Positions 1-8,733 of a DNA stretch of 64,000 bases are shown piece by piece. The DNA comes from Caballeronia mineralivorans PML1(12) (GTDB taxonomy: Bacteria > Pseudomonadota > Gammaproteobacteria > Burkholderiales > Burkholderiaceae), in assembly GCF_001028175.1 (NCBI RefSeq), contig NZ_AEJF01000062.1:124001-188000 (forward strand), given 5' to 3'. The notes under the pieces were generated by a model, which saw only the letters and a list, made by a program, of their open reading frames with translations, was not told where the DNA came from and searched no databases. Made by a program: the position numbers and the translations under genes. Position 1 is the stretch's first letter. Each line of letters begins with the position of its first letter.

Positions 1-609
1 GGCTGGTTCGACTCGCTGATTACCAGCGTCGAGCTGGGGCTGGTCGTCATGGTGTTGTCGGTGGTGCTGGGTCTCCTGGCTTCGCTTGCATTGACGCGCG
101 GCACGTTCCGCGGCCGCGCGATCCTCAAGGCGTTTTTCCTCACGCCGATGGTGCTGCCCGTGGTCGTGCTAGCGGTCGCGTTGTATGGCTTTTTCCTGCG
201 CATCGGCCTGACCGGAACGCTGGTCGGATTCGTGATCGGACACCTGATCATCGCGTTGCCGTTTTCGATCATCGCTATCAGCAATTCGCTGGAGAGCTTC
301 GATACCGCGCTTGAAGACGCCGCGCTGATCTGCGGCGCGAGCCCGTTCGAAGTGAAATGGCGCGTCACGCTGCCGGCGATTCGCCTCGGCGTGTTTGCCG
401 CCGCGATCTTCTCGTTCCTCGCGTCGTGGGATGAAGTCGTGGTGTCGATCTTCATGGCGAGCCCGACCTTGCAAACGCTGCCCGTGCGGATCTGGAGCAC
501 TTTGCGGCAGGACCTGACGCCGGTGATTGCCGCGGCGTCGTCACTGCTGGTCGGCCTGACTGTCATTCTGATGTTGCTGGGGCTTGTCCTTAAGAGAGGT
601 AAATCGTGA
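1..609 (+). CDS. ABC transporter permease, PotC-like (5' end outside window)
   Basis: The inner-membrane permease subunit of a polyamine-type ABC importer; the first residues lie before the window and about 202 residues are visible. Several hydrophobic membrane spans can be seen. The cytoplasmic EAA loop that docks on the ATPase is at about positions 330-400 (EDAALICGASPFEVKW, followed by the LP of the loop). The stop overlaps the GTG start of the ATPase gene by four bases, so the two are translationally coupled. This is the PotC/PotI permease family; the actual substrate cannot be read from the sequence and need not be a polyamine. Confidence 0.88.
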   Translation, partial: GWFDSLITSVELGLVVMVLSVVLGLLASLALTRGTFRGRAILKAFFLTPMVLPVVVLAVALYGFFLRIGLTGTLVGFVIGHLIIALPFSIIAISNSLESFDTALEDAALICGASPFEVKWRVTLPAIRLGVFAAAIFSFLASWDEVVVSIFMASPTLQTLPVRIWSTLRQDLTPVIAAASSLLVGLTVILMLLGLVLKRGKS

Positions 610-1691
610 GCGCACCGTTCCTGCAAATCCAACGGCTTCGTAAAACCTATGACCAGGTAGTCGCCATCGACCACGTTTCGCTCGATATCAAGAAGGGCGA
701 ATTCATGACGTTTCTCGGACCGTCGGGCTCGGGGAAAAGTACGACGCTATACATTGTCGCGGGGTTTCAGTCGCCCACCGAAGGGCGCGTGCTGCTCGAT
801 GGCAAGTCGCTGCTGTCGGTTGCGCCGAATCGCCGCAACATCGGTATGGTGTTTCAGCGCTACACGCTGTTCCCGCATCTTACGGTCGGCGAGAACGTCG
901 CGTTTCCGCTGCGTGTGCGGCGTCTGCCCGATGCGCAAGTGAAGTCGAAGGTCGAGCAGATGCTCAAGCTTGTGCATCTCGCCGATTGCCGCGACCGCAT
1001 GCCGGACCAGTTGTCGGGCGGCATGCAGCAGCGCGTGGCGATCGCGCGGGCGCTCGCCTACGATCCGCCGGTCCTGCTGATGGACGAACCGCTCTCCGCG
1101 CTCGACAAGAAACTGCGCGAGGAACTGCAGACAGAACTGCGGCGCATCCACCAGCAGACCGGCGTGACGATCCTTTATGTGACCCATGACCAGGAGGAGG
1201 CGCTGCGCCTGTCCGACCGGATCGCGGTGTTTAACAAGGGGCGCATCGAGCAGGTCGGCAGCGGCGAAGAGCTGTATGCGAAACCGGCATCGCGCTTCGT
1301 CGCGAGTTTCATCGGCAACTCCAATTTCCTGCCGGTCACACTGGCCGGCAGCAACGGTGCGTCGCAGGCCGTGTTTCCGAACGGCAAGCCGGTGTCGGTC
1401 GGCGGTTTCGATCACGCTCTGAACGCGGGCGACAACGGCGCGCTGATGCTGCGTCCGGAACAGATCCGCATTCGCGCGCAGCCCTCGGCGGAGGCTGCGG
1501 AGGGCGGCTTGCAGGTGGTCGTTCGCGATGTCACCTATCTCGGCGACACAATGCACTACGCGGTCGCCACGCCCTGGGAACAGGAGATCGCGGTGCGGAC
1601 ATCCATCAGTTCGCGCGAGCCGAGCCTGGCGATCGGTGCGCGGGCGTGGCTCGATTGGGAGCACGAGAGTGCGCGGGTTTTTGCGGCCTGA
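606..1691 (+). CDS. ABC transporter ATP-binding protein, PotA-like
   Basis: ATPase subunit of 361 residues for the importer whose permease precedes it. The Walker A motif GPSGSGKST, the Q-loop region, the signature LSGGMQQR and the Walker B LLMDEP are all intact. The last 120 or so residues form a TOBE-like domain typical of PotA/FbpC/MalK-type ATPases. The GTG start at 606 overlaps the permease stop (GTGA), which supports the start chosen. It is the last gene of the transporter operon; a regulator gene follows after about 95 bases. Substrate unknown, perhaps a polyamine or the compound degraded by the downstream operon. Confidence 0.92.
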   Translation: MSAPFLQIQRLRKTYDQVVAIDHVSLDIKKGEFMTFLGPSGSGKSTTLYIVAGFQSPTEGRVLLDGKSLLSVAPNRRNIGMVFQRYTLFPHLTVGENVAFPLRVRRLPDAQVKSKVEQMLKLVHLADCRDRMPDQLSGGMQQRVAIARALAYDPPVLLMDEPLSALDKKLREELQTELRRIHQQTGVTILYVTHDQEEALRLSDRIAVFNKGRIEQVGSGEELYAKPASRFVASFIGNSNFLPVTLAGSNGASQAVFPNGKPVSVGGFDHALNAGDNGALMLRPEQIRIRAQPSAEAAEGGLQVVVRDVTYLGDTMHYAVATPWEQEIAVRTSISSREPSLAIGARAWLDWEHESARVFAA

Positions 1692-1733
1692 TAAAGACCT
1701 GCCGTATAACGTCAGCGGATGGGTGTGCAATAC

Positions 1734-1747
1734 TATGGGATTCCAAA
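1734..1747. promoter_or_regulatory. Candidate GntR operator upstream of the regulator gene
   Basis: The 14-mer TATGGGATTCCAAA lies 40-53 bases upstream of the GntR start. It matches, at most positions, a better palindrome (TATGGAATACCATA) in front of the operon at 2670. The TATGG-N4-CCA form resembles operators of FCD-type GntR regulators. Assignment is by position and similarity only. Confidence 0.4.
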
Positions 1748-1786
1748 AACCAGGGATTCCGGATTTCGGACCGGAGACAAGAAACC

Positions 1787-2473
1787 ATGATCGATCAAAT
1801 GCGTGTCGACCGAAGTGCACCGACGTTGCGCGAGCTGACGCTTACGAAATTGCGCGACGCAATTTCGCAGGGCTTCTATCGTCCAGGCGACCGCCTGATC
1901 GAGCGCACCTTGTGCGATCAACTCGGTGTCAGCCGGACCGTGGTGCGAGAAGTGCTGCGCCACCTGGAGACCGAGGGCCTGGTCGAAACCGTGGCGCATT
2001 CCGGGCCGATCGTCGCGCGGCTCGACCCGGAGCAGGTCCAGGAGATCTACGAAATCCGCGCGTTGCTCGAGTCGGAAGCGGCACGCGCTTGCGCCGAACA
2101 CGCGACCCCGGCGCTGGTTAAGCAATTGCGCGAAATTCGCAAGGAGATCGAGGACGCTTTCGACAAGTCGGACTTCAAGCGCGTGCTGACCTACACCGAG
2201 CGCTTTTACGAAGCCATGTTCACCGGCGGCCACAAGCTGATGATGCACCAGGTGGTCAAGTCGCTGAACGCACGCATCAACCAGTTGCGATCCTTGACGA
2301 TTGCTTCGCCGGGACGAGGCACGGACTCGAATCGCGAGATGAACAAATTGCTGAGCGCTATCGCCAAGAAAGATGGCGATGCGGCCGCGGCGGCATCGCT
2401 CGAACACGTGCGGCGCACGGCCGGCATCGTGATGGCCGTGCTTGCTGAAAGGACTGCGGAAGCCAGCGTGTGA
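1787..2473 (+). CDS. GntR-family regulator, FCD subfamily
   Basis: A DNA-binding regulator of 228 residues. Residues 20-75 form the winged helix-turn-helix (RPGDRLIERTLCDQLGVSRT, then VVREVLRHLETEGLV). The C-terminal part is an alpha-helical FCD ligand-binding domain. The ATG at 1787 is chosen because it sits directly before the usual short N-terminal arm; longer in-frame starts would run into the upstream gene and add atypical sequence. It lies between the ABC transporter and the DUF1185 operon, with similar palindromes before itself and before that operon, so it probably controls both. The inducer is unknown. Confidence 0.9.
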   Translation: MIDQMRVDRSAPTLRELTLTKLRDAISQGFYRPGDRLIERTLCDQLGVSRTVVREVLRHLETEGLVETVAHSGPIVARLDPEQVQEIYEIRALLESEAARACAEHATPALVKQLREIRKEIEDAFDKSDFKRVLTYTERFYEAMFTGGHKLMMHQVVKSLNARINQLRSLTIASPGRGTDSNREMNKLLSAIAKKDGDAAAAASLEHVRRTAGIVMAVLAERTAEASV

Positions 2474-2503
2474 TTGCTGCGCGACAGCGGCCCGCGAGCC
2501 ACG

Positions 2504-2532
2504 AAAGCCGTCGACTCTGACGGCTTTTTTTC
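2504..2532 (+). terminator. Intrinsic terminator after the GntR gene
   Basis: A perfect nine-base stem (AAAGCCGTC / GACGGCTTT) with a six-base loop runs straight into a T tract. It ends the regulator transcript before the promoter of the operon at 2670. Confidence 0.8.
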
Positions 2533-2597
2533 GCCCAAAGCTTTTCAAGGGTGCTCTCGTAAACCCCTCAATCGTCAAAAATTCTTGCATCCAGTAA

Positions 2598-2611
2598 TAT
2601 GGAATACCATA
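2598..2611. promoter_or_regulatory. Palindromic operator candidate before the DUF1185 operon
   Basis: TATGGAATACCATA is an inverted repeat (TATGG-N4-CCATA) about 60 bases upstream of the start at 2670. A related 14-mer occurs before the GntR gene. It lies in a locally AT-rich stretch (AATAT on one side, ATATT on the other), as expected for a promoter. It is probably the binding site of the neighbouring GntR protein. Confidence 0.55.
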
Positions 2612-2669
2612 ATATTCAAACGACGCCATCGCATGGAGCCACGGCGTTTTGCCTACGGAGAAAAGTCCC

Positions 2670-3257
2670 ATGAAACTCGAGATTCGCAAGCTGGTTACCT
2701 ATGTGGAAGACACCTTCATCGAGGGCGGTAAAGCGGCCGAGCGGCCGTTGAAGCTGTTCGCCGCGGCGGCAGTGTTGCGCAATCCATGGGCGGGGCGTGG
2801 TTTCGTCGATGACCTGCGCCCAGAGATTCATGGACTCGCGCCGCAACTGGGCGAGCTCCTGACTGGCGAGATCCTGCGCATTGCAGGCTCGGGCGCGGCA
2901 GTGGAGGGTTATGGAAAAGCCGCGATTGTCGGGACGTCGGGCGAGGTCGAACATGCGTCGGCTTTGATCCATACGCTGCGCTTTGGCAACAAGTTCCGCG
3001 AAGCGGTTGGCGCGAAGAGTTATCTGAGTTTCACGAATCTGCGTGGCGGTCCTAACTGCCCCGTCACCATCCCGCTGATGCACAAGGGCGACGAAGGCAT
3101 GCGCTCGCATTACCTCACCATCCAGTTCTCGATCATCGATGCCCCCGGGCCCGATGAGCTGGTGATCGCGCTCGGTGCGTCGATTGGCGGACGGCCGCAT
3201 CATCGCATCGGTGACCGTTATCAGGATCTGAAGGAGCTTGGGTCCAATGAAGCCTGA
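2670..3257 (+). CDS. Amino acid synthesis family protein (DUF1185)
   Basis: A 195-residue protein recognised as the DUF1185 (amino acid synthesis) family from its start MKLEIRKLVTYVEDTF, its PWAGRGFVDDL segment and its C-terminal ALGASIGGRPHHRIGDRYQD. No enzymatic activity is firmly established for this family. Members usually occur, often in tandem, beside flavin-dependent monooxygenases, flavin reductases and ABC importers, which fits the neighbours here. Its end overlaps the next gene by 11 bases, so the operon is coupled. It is likely a helper or isomerase-like protein in the degradation of a nitrogen compound. Confidence 0.85.
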   Translation: MKLEIRKLVTYVEDTFIEGGKAAERPLKLFAAAAVLRNPWAGRGFVDDLRPEIHGLAPQLGELLTGEILRIAGSGAAVEGYGKAAIVGTSGEVEHASALIHTLRFGNKFREAVGAKSYLSFTNLRGGPNCPVTIPLMHKGDEGMRSHYLTIQFSIIDAPGPDELVIALGASIGGRPHHRIGDRYQDLKELGSNEA

Positions 3258-4074
3258 AACGGTGACTAGCCGTGCGTCGATGAGCGGCATGTTCGACGGC
3301 ACGGCATACAGTGTGGCGGGTGAGGGGCCGGCGCTTGTCCTGATCCATGGCGTGGGGATGAACCGCAGTGTGTGGGCGCCTCAAGTGGACCCACTGCAGT
3401 TGTGTTTCAGGGTGGTGTCGTATGACATGCTGGGCCACGGCGCCAGCCGCTTGCCGACGGCGTTGCCCGTGCTCGATGAATACGCCGCCCAGCTCGCTGC
3501 ATTGCTGGACCATTTGCAGATCGATGTAGCGCATGTGGTCGGTCACTCGATGGGCTCGCTGATCGCGCTTGAGTTCGCGTTGCAATATCCGGAGCGGGTT
3601 GCGAGCGTGGTCGCGCTGAACGCGGTGTACGACCGCACGCCGACGCAACGGGCCGCCGTGATGCAGCGCGCTGCGTCGCTGGAGGGCGGAGGGCTGGAAC
3701 AACCGAGCATCGACGCCACGGTCGCGCGCTGGTTCGACGATCCCGTGCCGGGTCATCTTGCGCAAGTCGCGGAGCTCGTGCGTTCGTTACTGGAGACCGT
3801 GAACCCGGAAGGTTATGCGCGGACGTACCGGTTGTTTGCAAGCTCGGATCAGGCGCATGTCGGCCGCTTGCCGCAACTCACCGTGCCCACGCTGTTCATG
3901 ACTGGCGAGTGTGATCCGAATTCAAGTCCTGCGATGTCGCATTCGATGGCCGCCGCCGCGCCTCGTGGACGCGCCGAGATCATAGCGAACGAGCGGCATA
4001 TGATGAACGTCACCGCGCCGGCGATCGTGAATCAGCGGCTGGTGCAGTTCATTCGTGAGGCGGGTTGTTCTTGA
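3247..4074 (+). CDS. Alpha/beta-fold hydrolase
   Basis: A 275-residue serine hydrolase. The nucleophile elbow GHSMG (about residue 100), an acidic residue in GECDPNSSP and the histidine in NERHMMNV form the likely catalytic triad, and the oxyanion HG is in LIHGVGMN. The ATG at 3247 overlaps the end of the DUF1185 gene; a later ATG at 3281 is out of frame and an upstream TTG is less likely. Sequence type is that of 3-oxoadipate enol-lactonase/RutD-like hydrolases. In this operon it probably hydrolyses an ester, lactone or carbamate intermediate; substrate not assignable. Confidence 0.88.
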   Translation: MKPETVTSRASMSGMFDGTAYSVAGEGPALVLIHGVGMNRSVWAPQVDPLQLCFRVVSYDMLGHGASRLPTALPVLDEYAAQLAALLDHLQIDVAHVVGHSMGSLIALEFALQYPERVASVVALNAVYDRTPTQRAAVMQRAASLEGGGLEQPSIDATVARWFDDPVPGHLAQVAELVRSLLETVNPEGYARTYRLFASSDQAHVGRLPQLTVPTLFMTGECDPNSSPAMSHSMAAAAPRGRAEIIANERHMMNVTAPAIVNQRLVQFIREAGCS

Positions 4075-4119
4075 GGAATTGATAGCTCGCGTTTAGCCGC
4101 TAATTTAAGGAGCAAAAGC

Positions 4120-5046
4120 ATGAACGAACCTGCCTTCGATACCACCGAATTTCGCCGTGCGCTGGGCGCATTCGTCACTGGCGTGACTGTCGTGACGACG
4201 ATCCAACCCGATGGTTCTCCGCGTGGTTTTACTGCGAACTCGTTTACGTCGGTGTCGCTGGATCCTGCGTTGATCCTGGTGTGTATTGCGAAGACCGCTT
4301 CGAGCCATCCGGTGTTTTCAGTGACGCAGCGTTTTGCGGTCAGCGTGCTTGCTGAAGATCAGCGGCCTGTGTCGGGTGTGTTTGCTTCCAAGAGCGCGGA
4401 CAAGTTTGGGCAGGTTGGATGGCACGCACGCCGCACGGGCAGCCCGGTGATGGATGGCGCTGCGGCGAGTTTCGATTGCGAGACCGATCAGGTGGTGGAC
4501 GCGGGGGATCACATCATCCTGATCGGGCGCGTGGTGGATTTCACGCACACGAGCGCGACGCCGCTTGGTTATTGCCGTGGCGCGTATGTGGATTTCAGCT
4601 TGTCGCAGGACGCGTTGGCGGCCACCGGGCAGCGTGCTCAGGTGGGTGCGATTTTGGAGCATCCGGCGGGACTTGTGTTGATCGAAACAGCGTCGGGGGC
4701 GTTGCAATTGCCGATTGGGACGCGGTTGGAGCCAGCTTCGGATGCCGCTAGTTTGCGGGGCGTGCTGGGCGGGTATCGGCTGAATGCGAATCTGGATTTT
4801 CTGTTCGCGGTGTTTGAGGAGAAGGGGATTACGCATATCTATTATCGCGGCCGCATTGTTGATGATGCATCTGCGGGAGCGGATGTACGGTACGTGCCGC
4901 TTAATGCGATTCCCTGGGACATGATTCGTGATTCCGCCGTTACGGCAATGCTGCGCAGATATGTGAAGGAGAGAACGGAGGATGCATTCGGCATCTATGT
5001 GGGGGATGTTGAGACGGGGACTGTGCAAGCACTAGGGGGATTCTGA
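4120..5046 (+). CDS. Flavin reductase with C-terminal extension
   Basis: A 308-residue protein. Residues 1-165 are a flavin reductase domain of the RutF/HpaC type (FRRALGAFVTGVTVVT, then GFTANSFTSVSLDPALILVC), which supplies reduced FMN or FAD to a partner monooxygenase. Residues 170-308 form an extra domain with a beta-rich pattern resembling a Nudix-like fold but without a recognisable Nudix box. The monooxygenase partner is not in the window and probably lies upstream of the ABC genes. It is the last gene of the operon and is followed by a long inverted repeat. Confidence 0.85.
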   Translation: MNEPAFDTTEFRRALGAFVTGVTVVTTIQPDGSPRGFTANSFTSVSLDPALILVCIAKTASSHPVFSVTQRFAVSVLAEDQRPVSGVFASKSADKFGQVGWHARRTGSPVMDGAAASFDCETDQVVDAGDHIILIGRVVDFTHTSATPLGYCRGAYVDFSLSQDALAATGQRAQVGAILEHPAGLVLIETASGALQLPIGTRLEPASDAASLRGVLGGYRLNANLDFLFAVFEEKGITHIYYRGRIVDDASAGADVRYVPLNAIPWDMIRDSAVTAMLRRYVKERTEDAFGIYVGDVETGTVQALGGF

Positions 5047-5090
5047 TTCGTTCGCACTCGGGGTTCTGTTTGGTGGGGTTTTGGGGCGTA

Positions 5091-5826
5091 GTGGTCGGGG
5101 TCGATGCCGGGTTGCTGCTGCTCAGATTGGCGGTCGGTTTAAGTTAGTTATTCTATTTATCACTATTAGCCACTGTGCGTGGCGGCACTTCATTTCTTTT
5201 TCCGACGACGGCGAAAAAGAAACAGAAGCAAAGAAAACGCATCCCAACAATCGGCAAGTTAGTGTCCCTAGCGTGCAGGCCTCAGTTTTTGGCACCTGAT
5301 AGCACGGTGCTCGCCAGACTCACCGATGTTTGAACCCCTCCTTCTCGCGAATCCTGACACGAACACGCTTCGCCCCCAACGCTCTCGGGCAAGCACCGCA
5401 GCCCCCAGACCATGACGGCCTGACGTGTGCTGCTTGCCTCATTTCGTGGTGGGTTGGCTACGTGGTTGCGCCGTGCGTATCTATTCGGAGGTCGGTTGTT
5501 CGCGTTCAGCACGGGGTGTCCCTTGGGCAGATTCAGTCACTGGTGGCGAAGCGTGTGGGTATCCGTGTTCGGAGAAGGAGGGCTTCAAACATCCTCAAGT
5601 CTGGCGAGCACCGTGCTATCAGGTGCCAAAAACTTCTAGCCTGCACGCTAGGGACACTAACTTGCCGATTGTTGGAAAGCGCTTTCTTTGCTTCTGTTTC
5701 TTTTTCGCCGTCGGAAAAAGAAATGAAGTGCCGCCACGCACAGTGGCTAATAGTGATAAAAAATACTGCCAACATATAACGACCGCAGACCTAAGCAGCA
5801 GCAACCCGGCATTGACCCCGACCACT
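5091..5826. repeat. Large imperfect inverted repeat element (about 285-base arms)
   Basis: The left arm (about 5091-5376) and the right arm (about 5545-5826, reversed) are nearly identical over most of their length. For example GTGGTCGGGGTC at 5091 is mirrored by GACCCCGACCAC ending at 5826, and the blocks around 5160-5310 and 5600-5757 match almost base for base. About 170 bases lie between the arms. Each arm carries a smaller hairpin of CTTTTTC ... GAAAAAG that could end transcription. Short open frames inside are mirror images of each other and I regard them as non-coding. This stretch otherwise fills the gap between 5046 and 5920. Confidence 0.85.
5196..5222. terminator. Hairpin in the left repeat arm, possible bidirectional terminator
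   Basis: A TTTCTTTTTC run is followed by a short GC loop and GAAAAAGAAA, giving a stem flanked by T and A tracts on both strands. The same structure recurs in the right arm near 5696-5722. It could end the flavin reductase operon from one side and the CbbO-type gene from the other. Confidence 0.45.
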
Positions 5827-5919
5827 AACACCGAAAGCCCCAACCCGGCATCGACCCAAAATCCACAGCCATTGGCAATCCCATCTGTCCACGGGCAAGA
5901 GGTCAGGACGCAGCGCCCG

Positions 5920-7854
5920 TCAGCTCGCGGCAATACGCACAAAAAGCGCGACTAGCTGCGCCGGCAGGGTAGAAGGGTCGCTCACAATACGACAGTACTC
6001 ACGTCCGACAATGCGGCGCATATAGCCGGCACCGCCTTCGTCGAGAGCGATCCCGCAGGTCACCATGCCCGCTCGCCGGGCGTCCTCTGCGGCGACCTGT
6101 GCGTCATGAATCAGATAGGCGTCGTCAAAGACATCGATATCCGAAGGCGTTCCATCCGTAATCACGATGATCACACGACGTTCACTTGTTTCGAGCGACA
6201 TAAGGGACGTTGCATGACGGATCGCAGCCCCCATGCGCGTAGAGTAGCGTGCGGTGCACGCCCGAATCGACGCGCTGCTGACCTCATCGAGCGTCGTATC
6301 GAAATCCAGCAGGCGATAGTAATTCACGCACTCTCGTGTATCGGAGGAAAATCCGTGCGCCGCAATACGATGACCCACCGAGCTTGCCGCTTGCACCAGC
6401 ACCTGTGCGGCCTCTTTTTCGACATCGAGGATCGAGCGGCCCGCATCCGGGACGATATCGCCTGCTGATGCGGACAGGTCCAGCAGCAACAGCAAACTCA
6501 TTGAACGTTGTCTTGTACCTGGGCGCGTGAAGACGCGATGCTCGGGCGAATGGCCGCGCCGGCGATCGATTGCGTGTTCAATCGCGGCATCGAGATCGAG
6601 TTCCTCGCCCTCAGGTTGGCGGCGAAGCCGCGCATTGCGCGTCAGGCTGGCCGTCACCGGGAGCTTCACGCGCGCAAGCGGTATTTGGGCCTGCAGGCGG
6701 TGAGGTGCACTTGGGCTGGGCGACCTGCGTTCGATTACCGTGCACCAGTCCGAGCGCAATAGCCCTAGCCGATAGTCCCACTCGGGATAGCGCAAGCGAC
6801 GTATCTCCTGCTCGGTCGCGACTTGTTCGTCAATGCTGTCTGAACGCGATGCACCTGCCGAACTAGACTCTACTTGCAGCTCTTGAATGCTTTGCGGCGT
6901 AGTCGTATCCGGATAGGTCCAGAGAAACGAGTTGTCGTCACGGTAAGGCGCGGGCACCACATACTGTTGCGGATGAAAGCGCACACGCATCTGACCCAGG
7001 TCGTTAGCCAACACGGAAGCAATCTCGCGGAACGACGCGTAGTCGTGAAGCGAAGTCGTGAGCGTGTCGAACAAGCTGCGCGCCTTGTTCACCCAGTAGT
7101 TGTCGTCCTGGTAAGCCGGGTCGATCAATGCATAGTTCATGCGTGACACTAAGGCCGCGAACGAAAGTCCCTCAGGGTGAAGACTTGTTTTCAGGAACGG
7201 TACAAACCACGCCCTCGTGCCCGGAAGGTCCCGCATCAGAAGCTGCTCCACGCGCGCATCTTCTACCGCTGAAATCACAGCCAGACTCATGGGCTTGAGC
7301 GTTCCGACCGGTTGTGCCGCGGGCGAATGCATCAGGTGCGCCGCCGCGTGGGCAACCGACGCGCGAAAGAGCAGCTCCGGCTCGGGCGAATCAAGCGATG
7401 AGTAATCCGAGGGCAACAGCAGGTGCATCGACGAGAGGATCGGTCTCATCGGCGTGACGTCGATCGAGTCAAGCGGCTGTGCCTGAATGCCGATCCGGCG
7501 CAGCGAGAGTCCTTCAATCAGCAACGAAAGCGACGGAATCGAGGCAGCGAGACTCGGCGCACGTGCTTCGTTTTCGAGTGCAAGCCATGCGCTTTTGTTC
7601 TGCAATCCAAAATAGTGAAGTCGCTTTTGCGGTTCGTTCGGATAGAGGCGCATGCCGGTCAGCATCCAGCGGACGAGCGCGTCGGCCGGAAGCCGGTCTA
7701 GCAGCCTTTGCATGTTGACGCGCAAGGCGCTGGCGCTTGCGGGGTCGTGTTCCTGCAACTTTTCCGTAGCGCGTCGAAGAGCTGCTTCATGCTCCGCACT
7801 TACCCGGTATTCGTCGATCACGTCCGCCGTTAAACCCGTGTCCGCAATTGTCAT
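5920..7854 (-). CDS. vWA-domain protein of the CbbO/NorD type
   Basis: A cytosolic protein of about 644 residues. The C-terminal 200 residues are a von Willebrand factor A domain with the metal-binding DLSAS motif (in LLLLLDLSASAGD) and a later ITDGTPSD. The long N-terminal part is the helical region typical of CbbO/NorD. Such proteins act with a MoxR-type AAA+ ATPase to remodel or activate a metalloenzyme. It directly follows the CbbQ-type ATPase gene in the amiE operon. The start is uncertain: ATG 7854 is used, but ATG 7875, overlapping the ATPase end, is possible. What it activates here is unknown; the nearby urease is one candidate. Confidence 0.85.
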   Translation of the reverse strand: MTIADTGLTADVIDEYRVSAEHEAALRRATEKLQEHDPASASALRVNMQRLLDRLPADALVRWMLTGMRLYPNEPQKRLHYFGLQNKSAWLALENEARAPSLAASIPSLSLLIEGLSLRRIGIQAQPLDSIDVTPMRPILSSMHLLLPSDYSSLDSPEPELLFRASVAHAAAHLMHSPAAQPVGTLKPMSLAVISAVEDARVEQLLMRDLPGTRAWFVPFLKTSLHPEGLSFAALVSRMNYALIDPAYQDDNYWVNKARSLFDTLTTSLHDYASFREIASVLANDLGQMRVRFHPQQYVVPAPYRDDNSFLWTYPDTTTPQSIQELQVESSSAGASRSDSIDEQVATEQEIRRLRYPEWDYRLGLLRSDWCTVIERRSPSPSAPHRLQAQIPLARVKLPVTASLTRNARLRRQPEGEELDLDAAIEHAIDRRRGHSPEHRVFTRPGTRQRSMSLLLLLDLSASAGDIVPDAGRSILDVEKEAAQVLVQAASSVGHRIAAHGFSSDTRECVNYYRLLDFDTTLDEVSSASIRACTARYSTRMGAAIRHATSLMSLETSERRVIIVITDGTPSDIDVFDDAYLIHDAQVAAEDARRAGMVTCGIALDEGGAGYMRRIVGREYCRIVSDPSTLPAQLVALFVRIAAS

Positions 7855-7858
7855 GGCG

Positions 7859-8665
7859 TTAAGCGAAGTGCGCATCCACAATGCCGCGTAGCGCGCGAAT
7901 CACATCCGGCTCGTCCGTTAGCGCCTGCGTCATGGTCGCTTCGCAACTTTCACGGGGCTCAACGCCGGCACGGATCAGCGTGGCCGTGTAGATCAGCATG
8001 CGTGTCGACACGCCTTCTTCCAATCCGCGATCTTTAAGCGCCCGCGTGCGGTGAGCGAGCTTTACAAGTTGCGCGGCGAGTTCGATCGGCACGCTCGCTT
8101 CCTTCGCGACAATGGCAGCTTCGACTGCTTCGTCGGGATACTCAAAATGCATGGCGACAAAGCGCTGTCGCGTGGATGGCTTCAAGTCCTTCGTGCGACT
8201 CTGATACCCCGGGTTATACGACACCACGAGCTGGAAGTCCGGATGGGCGCGTACCACTTCGCCTCGCTTGTCGAGCGGCAGGATGCGGCGCCCGTCGGTG
8301 AGCGGATGAATGACAACAGTGGTATCTTGCCGCGCCTCCACGATCTCGTCGAGATAGCAGATCGCACCGGAGCGCACGGCAGTAGTAAGCGGTCCGTCAT
8401 GCCATGTCGTGCCATGCGCATCGAGTAGATACCGTCCAACCAGATCCGACGCGGTCATGTCTTCGTTGCAGGCAACCGTGATCAGCGGACGCCCGAGTTT
8501 CCAGGCCATGTGCTCGATGAAGCGTGTCTTGCCGCAGCCTGTCGGCCCTTTGAGGATTACGGGCAAGCGGTGTGTATAGGCGTGCTCGAAGAAGGCGACT
8601 TCGGTGCCCGCAGGCCGATAGAAAGGCTCGTCGGTCAGTCGATACGAATCGAGATCGGAGAACAC
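7859..8665 (-). CDS. MoxR-type AAA+ ATPase of the CbbQ/NirQ/NorQ family
   Basis: A 268-residue AAA+ ATPase. It starts close to the family's usual beginning (YRLTDEPFYRPAG), then has Walker A GPTGCGKT, Walker B ICYLDEIVEA, and a VSYNPGY segment typical of CbbQ/NorQ. The GTG at 8665 is preferred: it gives the standard CbbQ length and has an AGGA about nine bases before it, whereas a longer frame would overlap amiE. It lies 68 bases downstream of amiE and is followed at once by the CbbO-type gene, a classical ATPase/vWA pair. P. aeruginosa has an unrelated-looking but also ATPase-like gene (amiB) at the same place. Confidence 0.88.
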   Translation of the reverse strand: MFSDLDSYRLTDEPFYRPAGTEVAFFEHAYTHRLPVILKGPTGCGKTRFIEHMAWKLGRPLITVACNEDMTASDLVGRYLLDAHGTTWHDGPLTTAVRSGAICYLDEIVEARQDTTVVIHPLTDGRRILPLDKRGEVVRAHPDFQLVVSYNPGYQSRTKDLKPSTRQRFVAMHFEYPDEAVEAAIVAKEASVPIELAAQLVKLAHRTRALKDRGLEEGVSTRMLIYTATLIRAGVEPRESCEATMTQALTDEPDVIRALRGIVDAHFA

Positions 8666-8733
8666 GGGGCAGCGGTCCTTTATATGAAGGGAGCGAACAG
8701 GCCACCGTCTTGGCAGTGACCATTTTCCCGGGC

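Noticed and set aside
747..1820. Long minus-strand open frame opposite the ABC ATPase gene
   Set aside because: It is a shadow of high-GC coding sequence; the plus strand has all ABC motifs.
5081..5942. Several short open frames on both strands within the inverted repeat
   Set aside because: They are mirror images generated by the repeat arms, lack ribosome-binding sites and known domains, so they are not called as genes.
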